A stretch of 64,000 nt of DNA, from contig DAOTNF010000011.1 of NCBI GenBank assembly GCA_035450685.1, forward strand, positions 8,017 through 72,016, in the 5' to 3' direction. Below, piece after piece: positions 19,736-27,868 of the stretch. Under the pieces are notes generated by a model. The model was not told the DNA's origin. It did not search any database and saw only the letters and a program-made list of their open reading frames with translations. Position numbers and translations under genes: made by a program. The stretch comes from Syntrophosphaera sp035450685 (lineage in GTDB: Bacteria > Cloacimonadota > Cloacimonadia > Cloacimonadales > Cloacimonadaceae). Each line of letters opens with the position of its first letter. Position 1 is the stretch's first letter.

Positions 19736-20515
19736 ATGAAGAAAATATTACTAATTATGATGGTAGCTTCCCTATTGATGCTTGGTGCGTGCTCAGGGAG
19801 CGAAGATTCTGACAAGGATACACAGGCTCCCGCCACTCCGAAACTACGACCTCATCTGGGAGATACGGGTGATCCGAGGGTTCAATATCCACCGGAAACT
19901 GGACCTTGGATCACACTTACAGATGAAAACAATGGCATAGATGCCGTGCCGGATGGCAACTGGATCAGAGTTCCCTGGGAACCTTTTATCGATAATGATC
20001 TCAGCCATGTAAAAATATACCGTTTTGATCACTTCAATCCGGAACCGGTGTTAATTGACTCCGTTTCTGCCACTGCACAATACTATCTGGATAGCCGCAG
20101 TCAATTGAATGAAGGAGTCTGGTATTCATATTTCATCGACCTGGTTGACATGGCAGGCAATTCATCACGTTCTGATACTGTGTCTTATGCTCTTTTAGCT
20201 AAGTGCATACCCGTGTACCCGGAACAAAACCAAGTTATCACCCCCACTCAGGGTACTTTTCAGTGGTACCGAAGCGGCGATGCCTCTTTATACAGGCTCC
20301 TCTTGATGGATGAAGATGGAAACTATGTAGGTCACCAAGATCTCTATGTGGCTACCGAAGATAATCCTCTGCACGTTATTATGCCCAATACCACGTTGGA
20401 TGACTATATAGGCAGAAGCCTGCGCTGGAGAGTTGATGCCTTCGATTGGGATGCGGAAATGGGACAATACAAAGGGTCCGAATCACACGAGTATATTGTT
20501 AACATTCAACCATAA
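19736..20515 (+). CDS. lipoprotein with fibronectin III-like domain
   Basis: The 259-residue product has a clear lipobox (LGAC, with Cys19 as the lipidated residue) after a hydrophobic signal. The mature part has a low-complexity Asp/Ser/Thr/Pro linker, then a beta-rich domain with fibronectin III-like features (about 75-150, IRVPWEPF...SYFIDLVDMAGN) and a second beta domain to the end. No enzyme motif is visible. It starts 9 bp after porV and closes the porU-porV unit. An accessory role at the outer membrane is plausible but unproven. Confidence 0.8.
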   Translation: MKKILLIMMVASLLMLGACSGSEDSDKDTQAPATPKLRPHLGDTGDPRVQYPPETGPWITLTDENNGIDAVPDGNWIRVPWEPFIDNDLSHVKIYRFDHFNPEPVLIDSVSATAQYYLDSRSQLNEGVWYSYFIDLVDMAGNSSRSDTVSYALLAKCIPVYPEQNQVITPTQGTFQWYRSGDASLYRLLLMDEDGNYVGHQDLYVATEDNPLHVIMPNTTLDDYIGRSLRWRVDAFDWDAEMGQYKGSESHEYIVNIQP

Positions 20516-21035
20516 CCTGTCGGTACCATAAAGGCTTATAATGAACTGTGAAACAGCCCGTTCGCATAGACAGATTAATAATGTGGAAAAGAGAAAGTAA
20601 TCTCACCTACAATAAACCAACATCTGATCGCAGATATTGGCTTTGCTCCACATAACGCGTTGCTAAGCTTGCTTTGGTAAACTTATAATGACTACTATTC
20701 CGTTTTTGCTTCATACCTCTCTCCTTTGCTACCACTGGATTTGGCACCATCATCCTTAGGTATGCGGTTGCGAAGTTAAGGATGACTCCAGGAAAACCCC
20801 AGCCCGTTGCAAGCATACAAAGGGGAGCGACAGGGGAAAAGAGATAGCCTCTCGCTCGCGCGAGGACAAGCAATTCCTCGGATAAAATGAATGAAAGAAT
20901 CAATATGCTCTTCTTTGACAGTAACCGCATATTTTAGGCTTAGCTTATCCGCGTGGTTTGAAAGAGTGACTGAGATTTCGCTTGACGTATTTCAAAGGAT
21001 TGGAATCATTTCGTAAATTGAAGAAAAAAGAGGCC
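20516..21035. other. 520-bp gene-free region with one dispersed repeat
   Basis: It contains the repeat copy at 20710-20865. A possible TTGACG (-35-like) occurs near 20971, before the SLBB gene, but no good -10 accompanies it. The start at 20982 of the frame running into the SLBB gene lacks a ribosome-binding site and is not used. Confidence 0.5.
20710..20865 (+). repeat. dispersed repeat core, copy B, plus GC palindrome
   Basis: The core (20710-20794) begins TTCATACCTCTCTCC and ends TGACTCCAGGAA. Its hairpin arms ATCCTTA...TTAAGGAT are kept. About 50 bases further on lies CCTCTCGCTCGCGCGAGG, related to the CTCGCGCGCGCGAG palindromes next to copies E and F. Confidence 0.75.
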
Positions 21036-21614
21036 ATGGTGAAGAAGTATCTTCTACTGCTTATTCTGATTGCTGTTACTTTGGGAGTCTTTGCTCAGAC
21101 AGGGACAGCCATAGTTCCTTCCAGCAGTATCTCCGCCTATACCTATGAGGGTAACCGTAGTGGCGTAGAAAAGCTAAAAATGAATGTTTACATATTGGGA
21201 CAGGTCAACAAACCAGGCTTGTATCTTGTTCCGGATGATACAGATTTTTTAACTCTGCTCGCTTTGGCTGGAGGCCCCAAAGAAGAAGCCAAGCTATCCA
21301 AGGTAAGGATCATCAGACCCGCCAACACCAGCCTGGATTCAAAATCAAGCGAGAAAGTGATCTGGGTTAACCTCAAAAAATACATGGAAACAGCCGACAA
21401 TAAGTATCTCGCAACCGAGCTGCGCACCACCAAGGAATTGGATGAAAATACGGGTCAGGAAATTGAAAACACGGTTTATGACCTTCGTTTGCAACCTGGC
21501 GATACGGTGGTATTGTCCGGAACAATTTTCTATGCCTTCAGCAAAGTTGCGGATTTCTTGTCCAAGGTAGCAATAGCGCTAAGTGTATATAATCTTATTG
21601 TCAATCTGAAGTAG
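21036..21614 (+). CDS. SLBB-domain polysaccharide export-type protein
   Basis: The 192-residue product has a signal peptide (about residues 3-20, ending VFAQ). One SLBB (soluble-ligand-binding beta-grasp) domain follows (about 48-140: VYILGQVNKPGLYLV, LLALAGGP). The C-terminal hydrophobic segment (about 168-190) could be a membrane helix. It resembles the SLBB part of Wza-type export proteins but lacks the N-terminal Poly_export domain. It lies 9 bp before a BY-kinase gene, the usual partner in exopolysaccharide export. I prefer ATG 21036, preceded by AAGAGG and giving a canonical signal, over the upstream start at 20982. Confidence 0.82.
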   Translation: MVKKYLLLLILIAVTLGVFAQTGTAIVPSSSISAYTYEGNRSGVEKLKMNVYILGQVNKPGLYLVPDDTDFLTLLALAGGPKEEAKLSKVRIIRPANTSLDSKSSEKVIWVNLKKYMETADNKYLATELRTTKELDENTGQEIENTVYDLRLQPGDTVVLSGTIFYAFSKVADFLSKVAIALSVYNLIVNLK

Positions 21615-21623
21615 GGAGCCCCA

Positions 21624-23915
21624 ATGGAACAGAAAAACGCGCCACTGCCGCAACAAGATGAGATCAAACTGACAGATTACCTCAGGATTGTACTTCAGTA
21701 TAGATATCTGATAGTCCTGATATTCATAATTGTAATGGCGTTGACCATTATCTATACAGCCCGTCAGCCTCGTATCTACTCCGCGTCCTCAAGGATACTC
21801 CTGGAAAATCAGACGACAGGGGCAGACCTCCTGCTCTTCTCTACTCAGGGTACAGGGAAAAACTACATCAACAATCAGATCGAACAGATTCGCAGCAAAC
21901 CCTTGCTTTCTGCAGCTTGGGAGATCATGAAAAAGTATCCTGAATGGGAATCATTCCCTATCAGCGGCTCAGAGTATTCTCCCGGCAGTTTGGGCAGGGT
22001 GCGCATAGAATCAAAGCGCGACACGGATATTCTGACCCTGACCTTTGAATCCACCGATCAAGGCGAAGCCATGGCTGCGGTTAATGCGATTGCCGAAGCG
22101 GTGGTGCAGCAAAACACTCAACTTGCCCGCCTGGAATTCACCACTATCAGGGAATTCCTTGGTGAACAGCTTGATTTGATTTCCAGGCGACTGCAGATTT
22201 CAGAGGATGATCTGCGCGAGTTTAAAAATGAGAACAAACTGGTCGAGTTGTCTGAAACCACCACTAAATGGATTGAACAGTCCACACAAATCGAATCCCA
22301 ATACGAGAGCGCTCTTACCGATCAAGCAGTCAAAGCCAAGACCCTTGACTTGCTGAAAAGACAATTAAGGGATCAGGACTCATTGTTGGTTCAAGTGGAA
22401 AACGTTCTGCAGGCTCCTTATATTGAGGAATTGAGAAAACAGATCACTGCCACTCAAGCCACTATAGCCAGACTGCGCACCAACGAGAACTATCAGGAAG
22501 ACCATCCTCAGATGAAGCTCCTGCAGGAAGAGCTGACCAAGACTAAAGCCACCCTGGATACAGAGGTAAAAAAGTTCATCTCCATCAACCTCAACAAAGA
22601 TCCATTGATGACCCGGAACGATCTGCTAAGCAGAATTGTGCAAGCAAATGTAGAGCTTGAAATGGCGCGGACTCTGGTAAATGGCTTGGAGCAAACCAAA
22701 GAAATCTTCGATGAGCGGATCATCACTTTGCCTGACAAAGAATTGGAATTGGCCAGACTAATGCGCAGCATGACCCTGGATGAGAAGATCTATGGCATTA
22801 TGATGGAGAAATACGAAGATGCCCGCATAGCCGAACAAGCCGAATCCGGTGCAATCCGCGTCATAGATTATGCGGAAAGGCCTGGTGCACCTATCAAACC
22901 ACGCGTTTCGATGAATATGCTGGTAGGCATCATTTTGGGAATCGGGCTGGGAATTGGCGCTGCCTTCCTGGTACATTCATTGGATACCAAACTGCGTACC
23001 CTGGAAGACATGGAAAACTATGTGCGGCTACCCATCGTGGGGACCATACCATATATTCAGGAATCTGAATCGCGCATCATGGAATTCAACAACATGATCG
23101 AACAGGCAGAAGGCGAGAATAAAGAACAGCTTAGCAAATCACTCCATTACGTGATGATGCAGTTAGTTTCGCACTATGCCCCAAAATCTCCAATTGCCGA
23201 ATCATATAGAACTTTACGAACCAATATTCTGGCCAAAAAGCCTACAGGAAGCACCACTCTCTTGGTAACTTCCTCCGGCCCCAAAGAAGGTAAATCCACC
23301 ACCATTGTCAATCTGGCGATAACACTCTCTCAGATGAACAGCAGAGTGCTGCTTGTGGATATGGATATGCGCAGGCCGGTCATTCACAGCAAGTTTGGAA
23401 TTGAGAAAGAAAATGGCCTCAGCGACTACCTTATTGATCCGGACGTGACTCTGGACCAGGTAATTAAGAATTCAGGGATTAACAACCTCGATGTGATGAC
23501 CAGCGGTTTTGTGCCGCCCAATCCGTCAGAGTTGATTTCCTCAGCTCGCGCCGACAACATGATTGAAGAACTGCGTACTAGATATGATTACGTCTTGTTC
23601 GACACTCCGCCAATTATTGCAGTGACCGATGCTCTGATCCTGACCAAGAAAGTTGACCTTACATTCATCGTGGTGCGCTGTGGCTTCACTGAAAAGGGCA
23701 TTATCAAACATACCCAGGAGTTGATGGATAACATCAATGCCACTATCGACGGTATTATAGTAAACGGAGTATATGTACAGAAGTTCTACAGCAAGCAGAA
23801 CTACTATTACTATTACTATTACTATTATTACTACTATTACTACGGCGAAGATGTACCAAAAAAGCATAAAAAAAGCCTCTTCGGAAGCTCACGCAAAGAT
23901 AAATCTGTTTCTTGA
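21624..23915 (+). CDS. polysaccharide co-polymerase / BY-type tyrosine autokinase
   Basis: Wzc-like inner-membrane tyrosine kinase of 763 residues that controls chain length and export of surface polysaccharide. Layout: N-terminal Wzz domain with a helix near 30-48, a long periplasmic coiled-coil region (about 180-410), and a second helix near 432-452. The C-terminal BY-kinase carries Walker A (SGPKEGKST, Lys557), Walker A' (VDMDMRRP, Asp579 and Asp581) and Walker B (LFDTPP, Asp660). The tail has an uninterrupted run of 14 tyrosines (727-740) followed by a basic end (KKHKK). Tyrosine clusters are the autophosphorylation targets in this family, but such a pure run is unusual. The last 65 bp overlap ispE. 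No glycosyltransferases are nearby. Confidence 0.93.
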   Translation: MEQKNAPLPQQDEIKLTDYLRIVLQYRYLIVLIFIIVMALTIIYTARQPRIYSASSRILLENQTTGADLLLFSTQGTGKNYINNQIEQIRSKPLLSAAWEIMKKYPEWESFPISGSEYSPGSLGRVRIESKRDTDILTLTFESTDQGEAMAAVNAIAEAVVQQNTQLARLEFTTIREFLGEQLDLISRRLQISEDDLREFKNENKLVELSETTTKWIEQSTQIESQYESALTDQAVKAKTLDLLKRQLRDQDSLLVQVENVLQAPYIEELRKQITATQATIARLRTNENYQEDHPQMKLLQEELTKTKATLDTEVKKFISINLNKDPLMTRNDLLSRIVQANVELEMARTLVNGLEQTKEIFDERIITLPDKELELARLMRSMTLDEKIYGIMMEKYEDARIAEQAESGAIRVIDYAERPGAPIKPRVSMNMLVGIILGIGLGIGAAFLVHSLDTKLRTLEDMENYVRLPIVGTIPYIQESESRIMEFNNMIEQAEGENKEQLSKSLHYVMMQLVSHYAPKSPIAESYRTLRTNILAKKPTGSTTLLVTSSGPKEGKSTTIVNLAITLSQMNSRVLLVDMDMRRPVIHSKFGIEKENGLSDYLIDPDVTLDQVIKNSGINNLDVMTSGFVPPNPSELISSARADNMIEELRTRYDYVLFDTPPIIAVTDALILTKKVDLTFIVVRCGFTEKGIIKHTQELMDNINATIDGIIVNGVYVQKFYSKQNYYYYYYYYYYYYYYGEDVPKKHKKSLFGSSRKDKSVS
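23802..23843 (+). repeat. (TAY)14 trinucleotide tract encoding 14 tyrosines
   Basis: Fourteen consecutive TAC/TAT codons lie at the 3' end of the BY-kinase gene and stop 8 bp before the ispE start. The mix of TAC and TAT means it is not a perfect microsatellite. Confidence 0.95.
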
Positions 23916-24720
23916 GGTTCTTGATAAAAGAGCCGACGGATTTCACGAGATTGAGACACTGCTTTGCAGTGTCTCTCTTTCTGATACTTTGAGATATACT
24001 TTGACAAAAAAACAAGTGATAAAATTGTGTACCAACATCCCGGACTTGCCGGCGGAAGACAATCTTGTTTATAAGGTTGCGTCCTATATGCTTGAGCGAT
24101 ACAAGCCTTCTGCAGGTGTTGAGATCGACCTTGAAAAACGCATTCCTTTGGCTGCTGGTTTGGGAGGTGGAAGTAGCGATGCTGCGAATGTGATCTTTAA
24201 CCTGAATGTTATCTGGAACCTTAACCTCAGCAAGGAAGAAAAAGAAGAGATCGCTGCACTGTTTGGCAGTGATATCTGTTTCTTTTTACAAGGTGGGGTT
24301 GCTTGGGGAACCAGCAGAGGCGAGATAATCAGTCCCGCAGAGGATATTGAAATCGACCACATCTTATTGGTCAAGCCTGATTTTGGTATCAGCGCTGCTT
24401 CAGCTTATTCACTTTCAGTGCCAGCCACTGCTGATAGAAAGCGGCGGTTTGCTCTTGACAGTTGGCGCAATGATTGTTTCAATCGCCTGGAAGCTGGCAT
24501 ACGTGATAGCTACGGGGAAATTGACGCTATTTTGCGACAACTTGAGAACATGAAAGCCAGACCTGCTCTAATGAGCGGGAGTGGCTCAACCTGTTTTGGA
24601 ATATTTGACAATGCTGAAGAGCTCACCACTTGCCAGCAGTGTTTCAACCAGGCAGGATATTGGACAAAAGAAGTTAGAACAATTACAAGGAAAGAGTATC
24701 AAAGTGTATTCAAAGCTTAA
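23851..24720 (+). CDS. ispE: 4-diphosphocytidyl-2-C-methyl-D-erythritol kinase
   Basis: GHMP kinase of the MEP isoprenoid pathway that phosphorylates CDP-methylerythritol at the 2-hydroxyl. The product is 289 residues from ATG 23851. It has the N-terminal AKINLFLEVLDKRADGFHE block, the GHMP ATP loop PLAAGLGGGSSDAA (about 100-113) and the C-terminal MSGSGSTCFG motif. The frame is open upstream to 23773 but there it only mirrors the tyrosine tract (Thr-Ile repeats), so 23851 is the sensible start. It overlaps the BY-kinase gene by 65 bp and has only a weak GGCGAAG site, suggesting coupled translation. It overlaps prs by 17 bp. Confidence 0.93.
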   Translation: MYQKSIKKASSEAHAKINLFLEVLDKRADGFHEIETLLCSVSLSDTLRYTLTKKQVIKLCTNIPDLPAEDNLVYKVASYMLERYKPSAGVEIDLEKRIPLAAGLGGGSSDAANVIFNLNVIWNLNLSKEEKEEIAALFGSDICFFLQGGVAWGTSRGEIISPAEDIEIDHILLVKPDFGISAASAYSLSVPATADRKRRFALDSWRNDCFNRLEAGIRDSYGEIDAILRQLENMKARPALMSGSGSTCFGIFDNAEELTTCQQCFNQAGYWTKEVRTITRKEYQSVFKA

Positions 24721-25648
24721 ACTGATCACAGGACACGCCAATCGCGCACTGGCTGATGAAATCGCCAAGCATGCGGGCATCCCCCTTGCAGACATTGATC
24801 TGTTTAAATTTTCCAACGACGAATCCTTTGTAAAGATCAACGACAATGTCCGCGGAGCAGATGTTTTTGTTATCCAACCAACTTGCCGGCCGGTAAATGA
24901 CAGTTTAATGGATCTTCTGGTCATAATTGACGCTTTGAAAAGAGCTTCAGCTCAGAGGATCAACTGTGTCATTCCCTATTTTGCTTATGCCCGATCCGAT
25001 AAAAAAGATCAGCCCAGGGTTCCAATCACAGCCAAGCTTGTAGCCGACCTAATCACGGTGGCTGGGGCAAACAGGATTATTACTGTTGATCTTCATGCCG
25101 AGCAGATACAGGGATTTTTTAACATCCCGGTTGACCATCTCTATTCGATACCAAGTTTTGCCAGATACTTCATGAATATGGAACTGCCTGAACCCGTTGT
25201 GGTATCGCCAGATTCAGGAGGAGCAAATCGGGCACGGGCTTTGGCCAAAAGACTTAACTGCGGTTTTGCCATTGGTGATAAGCGTCGCATTGGAAACGAC
25301 GACCGCACCGAGGTTCTGAATATTATTGGCGATGTTTGCGGTAAAACAGCAATCCTCTTTGACGATATGATTGATACCGGAGGGAGTCTGATCAAGATTG
25401 CCAAGGTATTGCAGGAACGTGAAGTCAAAGAGATATACGCGGCTTGCACCCACGGCATCCTTTCTGGTCACGCTGTGGAGAACATAGCGGCATCGCCCAT
25501 CAAAAAACTGTTTGTGACAAACACCATTCCGCTCAGTGAGGAAGCTGAAAAATGTGATAAAATTGTTCAGCTTTCCTTAGCAGAAATGCTGGCGGTAGCA
25601 ATAAAAAAAGTACATATAGAAGAATCCCTGAGCATTCTGTTTAGATAG
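24704..25648 (+). CDS. prs: ribose-phosphate pyrophosphokinase
   Basis: Makes PRPP from ribose 5-phosphate and ATP for nucleotide, His and Trp synthesis. The product is 314 residues from GTG 24704, which gives the family N terminus (KLITGHANRALADEI); AAGGAAAG lies upstream. Motifs are RSDKKDQPRVPITAK, the VDLHAEQIQGFF metal-binding block, SPDSGGANRAR and the PRPP loop DDMIDTGGS. The frame is open upstream inside ispE, but those codons do not belong to the family. The ispE-prs-rplY-pth order is a known bacterial arrangement. Confidence 0.95.
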   Translation: MYSKLKLITGHANRALADEIAKHAGIPLADIDLFKFSNDESFVKINDNVRGADVFVIQPTCRPVNDSLMDLLVIIDALKRASAQRINCVIPYFAYARSDKKDQPRVPITAKLVADLITVAGANRIITVDLHAEQIQGFFNIPVDHLYSIPSFARYFMNMELPEPVVVSPDSGGANRARALAKRLNCGFAIGDKRRIGNDDRTEVLNIIGDVCGKTAILFDDMIDTGGSLIKIAKVLQEREVKEIYAACTHGILSGHAVENIAASPIKKLFVTNTIPLSEEAEKCDKIVQLSLAEMLAVAIKKVHIEESLSILFR

Positions 25649-25666
25649 CTCGGGATGGAGGAAAAC

Positions 25667-26281
25667 ATGATATACACCTTGGAAGCTAAAAAAAGAAACA
25701 ATATCAAAAAAAGCGAACTCAATGCGCTGCGCGCGCAAGGAATGATCCCAGCCGTACTCTATGGCAAGGGACTTGCGTCCACCTCGATATCCATCGATAA
25801 AGCCACCTTTATGCGATTCTATAAGAAGAGTTTTACCGAATTGACCTTCTACGAGATAGAGCTTGATGGCAAGAAATATCACACCATACTCAAAGACAAA
25901 TTAATCCATCCCGTTACCAGGGATATACTGCATATAGATTTCATGCAGATTCAGGAATCGGCTCTCATGGAGTTTGAGTTGCCAATCCAATTCGTCGGAG
26001 AAGCTGCAGGAGCAAAGGAAGGTGGATTCACAGATGTGGTCCAGAGAACGGTAAAAATTGTTTGCAAAGCAAACGAAGTGCCCGAAGAAATATCTGTTGA
26101 TGTTTCAAATCTGCATGTGGGTGACTCGCTGCGCATTCAAGACCTCCCCGTCGGAGCATGGCAATATAAAGACAATGACGACGTAACAATTGTTGTGGTT
26201 CATGGCAAGAAAGCTGAAGAACCAGCAGTATCTGAAGCTGCAGAACCAAGCGCTGAAGCTGATACTGATAAAACTGAATAA
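25667..26281 (+). CDS. rplY: 50S ribosomal protein L25 (Ctc type)
   Basis: Binds 5S rRNA in the large subunit. The product is 204 residues, the longer Ctc type with an N-terminal L25 domain (about 5-92), a C-terminal TL5-like beta domain (about 98-180) and an acidic Glu/Ala-rich tail. I chose ATG 25667 with a perfect GGAGG at 25658-25662; an ATG at 25655 overlaps that site. Its stop overlaps the pth start by one base. Confidence 0.93.
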   Translation: MIYTLEAKKRNNIKKSELNALRAQGMIPAVLYGKGLASTSISIDKATFMRFYKKSFTELTFYEIELDGKKYHTILKDKLIHPVTRDILHIDFMQIQESALMEFELPIQFVGEAAGAKEGGFTDVVQRTVKIVCKANEVPEEISVDVSNLHVGDSLRIQDLPVGAWQYKDNDDVTIVVVHGKKAEEPAVSEAAEPSAEADTDKTE

Positions 26282-26862
26282 TGAAACTGGTGATTGGTCT
26301 GGGAAACATCGGCGAGGAATACTCCCGAACAAGACATAATGTCGGTTTTCTCAGTCTCGATCATTGGGCTCAGGCCCATAAACAAAGTTTCAGTAAAGAC
26401 AAGCTCTTTGATTTCATCAAAAAGCGAAGTGTTTGCCTGATCAAACCCAACACCTATATGAACCGTTCCGGCTTGGCTCTGGCAGAGGCTCTATCTCGCT
26501 GGAAGTGCAGTGAGACCTTGGTTGTCCATGATGACATCGAATTACCCCTAAGCAAGATTCGCATACGCAATGGCGGTGGAGACGGGGGCCACAACGGCAT
26601 CAAATCACTTCTTGAAGTACAAGCATCCGACTTGCTGAGAAGACTTCGCATAGGTATTGGCAGAGACGAAGGGAATCCCCGCGATTATGTACTTGATGAA
26701 TTTGAGGACGGAGAGTTGCAGAAGATTAACGAGTGCCTTTCCACTGTCAATGAATTGATAGATATATTTATAACTCTTGGTTATAATGAGATGTTAAACC
26801 AATATAGCAAATGGAAAAAATCCTGTTCCGAGGCGAACAAGCCCGGAATCATCTGTCCATAG
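26281..26862 (+). CDS. pth: peptidyl-tRNA hydrolase
   Basis: Releases peptides from stalled peptidyl-tRNA. The product is 193 residues, the usual length. The N-terminal signature GLGNIGEEYSRTRHNVGF contains Asn9 and the catalytic His19; KPNTYMNRSG and VVHDDIELP follow, the latter with the conserved aspartate. The start codon overlaps the rplY stop (TAATG), so the two are coupled. Confidence 0.95.
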   Translation: MKLVIGLGNIGEEYSRTRHNVGFLSLDHWAQAHKQSFSKDKLFDFIKKRSVCLIKPNTYMNRSGLALAEALSRWKCSETLVVHDDIELPLSKIRIRNGGGDGGHNGIKSLLEVQASDLLRRLRIGIGRDEGNPRDYVLDEFEDGELQKINECLSTVNELIDIFITLGYNEMLNQYSKWKKSCSEANKPGIICP

Positions 26863-26872
26863 GAGGAAGATA

Positions 26873-27163
26873 ATGACAAAAAACTATGAACTGATGGTGA
26901 TCTTATCACCTAAGCTCAACGAAGAGGAAGCGAATCAGCTCAATGACAGCATCCTGGCTATAGTCAAGGATTTGTCCGGCGAACTGATCAAGACTGAACC
27001 CTGGGGACGCCGAATGCTGGCCTACCCCATCAACAAGCTCCAGGAAGGTTATTACTATCTGAATTTCCTTAAGATGGAATCCCTGAAAGTAAAAACACTC
27101 AAGCAACAGCTGGGACTCAACGAAAACATCATCCGTCACATGATCATCGCTCGTGGTGAGTAG
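26873..27163 (+). CDS. rpsF: 30S ribosomal protein S6
   Basis: Small-subunit protein that pairs with S18 in the platform. The product is 96 residues: KNYELMVILSP at the N terminus and WGRRMLAYPINKLQEGYY in the middle are typical. It follows an AGGAGGAAGA site and leads the conserved rpsF-ssb-rpsR set, 10 bp after pth. Confidence 0.96.
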   Translation: MTKNYELMVILSPKLNEEEANQLNDSILAIVKDLSGELIKTEPWGRRMLAYPINKLQEGYYYLNFLKMESLKVKTLKQQLGLNENIIRHMIIARGE

Positions 27164-27171
27164 GAGGACAA

Positions 27172-27618
27172 ATGGCAGACTTGAAATTACCACGTATCAA
27201 CAAAGCCATGATCGCGGGTCGCATCACCCAGGATCTTGAACTTAGAGTAACACCCAAAGGAACTTCCACGGTCAGATTCGCGGTCGCTGTTGACAGAAGC
27301 TACAAAGACGATTCTGACCAATGGCAACAAGTAACATCATACATCGATGTTGTAGTCTGGGGCGATAAAGCTGAAAACATCTGCAAACACGCACAAAAAG
27401 GCACAGCGGTGTATGTTGAGGGTCGCATCGATACACGTTCCTACACTGACCAGAACAACATCAACCGCAAAATCTTCGAGATTGTGGCCGATAATGTTCA
27501 AACTCTGGAATGGAAACCCAGGGATGGAGAAACCACTGAGCCAACTGACATGCCTTCCCAGGATGAAAGCTCCAAACCATCCTCGCAAACCAATACCAAA
27601 GATGACTTACCCTTTTGA
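27172..27618 (+). CDS. ssb: single-stranded DNA-binding protein
   Basis: The 148-residue product has an OB fold (about 8-115; NKAMIAGRITQDLELR, FAVAVDRSYKD) and a disordered Pro/Ser/Thr linker. It ends in DDLPF, the acidic tip that recruits replication and repair partners. It lies between rpsF and rpsR as in many bacteria. Confidence 0.96.
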   Translation: MADLKLPRINKAMIAGRITQDLELRVTPKGTSTVRFAVAVDRSYKDDSDQWQQVTSYIDVVVWGDKAENICKHAQKGTAVYVEGRIDTRSYTDQNNINRKIFEIVADNVQTLEWKPRDGETTEPTDMPSQDESSKPSSQTNTKDDLPF

Positions 27619-27631
27619 TATAGGAGAATAA

Positions 27632-27868
27632 ATGAATCTTACAGACAGAAAAAAGAAGTTCACCCGGAAAAAATACTGCCGTTTCTGCGCTAACGCGGAG
27701 ATCGTAATAGATTATAAAAACCTTGATGTGCTACGGCAGTTTATTTCCGATGTGGGTAAAATCGATGCCGCCCGTTTGACTGGAACCTGTGCCAAACATC
27801 AACGCAAGCTGACTGCCGAGATCAAGCGCGCCAGACAAATTGCTTTGCTGCCCTACGTTATAGAATAG
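27632..27868 (+). CDS. rpsR: 30S ribosomal protein S18
   Basis: The 78-residue product has a basic N terminus, CRFC near residues 15-18 and the core YKNLDVLRQFISDVGKI...RLTGTCAKHQRKL, all typical of S18. It follows AGGAGAATAA. The stop overlaps the GTG start of the next gene by one base. Confidence 0.96.
   Translation: MNLTDRKKKFTRKKYCRFCANAEIVIDYKNLDVLRQFISDVGKIDAARLTGTCAKHQRKLTAEIKRARQIALLPYVIE

Noticed and set aside
24581..24703. 41-codon N-terminal extension of Prs
   Set aside because: These codons lie inside ispE in another frame and precede the conserved Prs N terminus; GTG 24704 fits the family.
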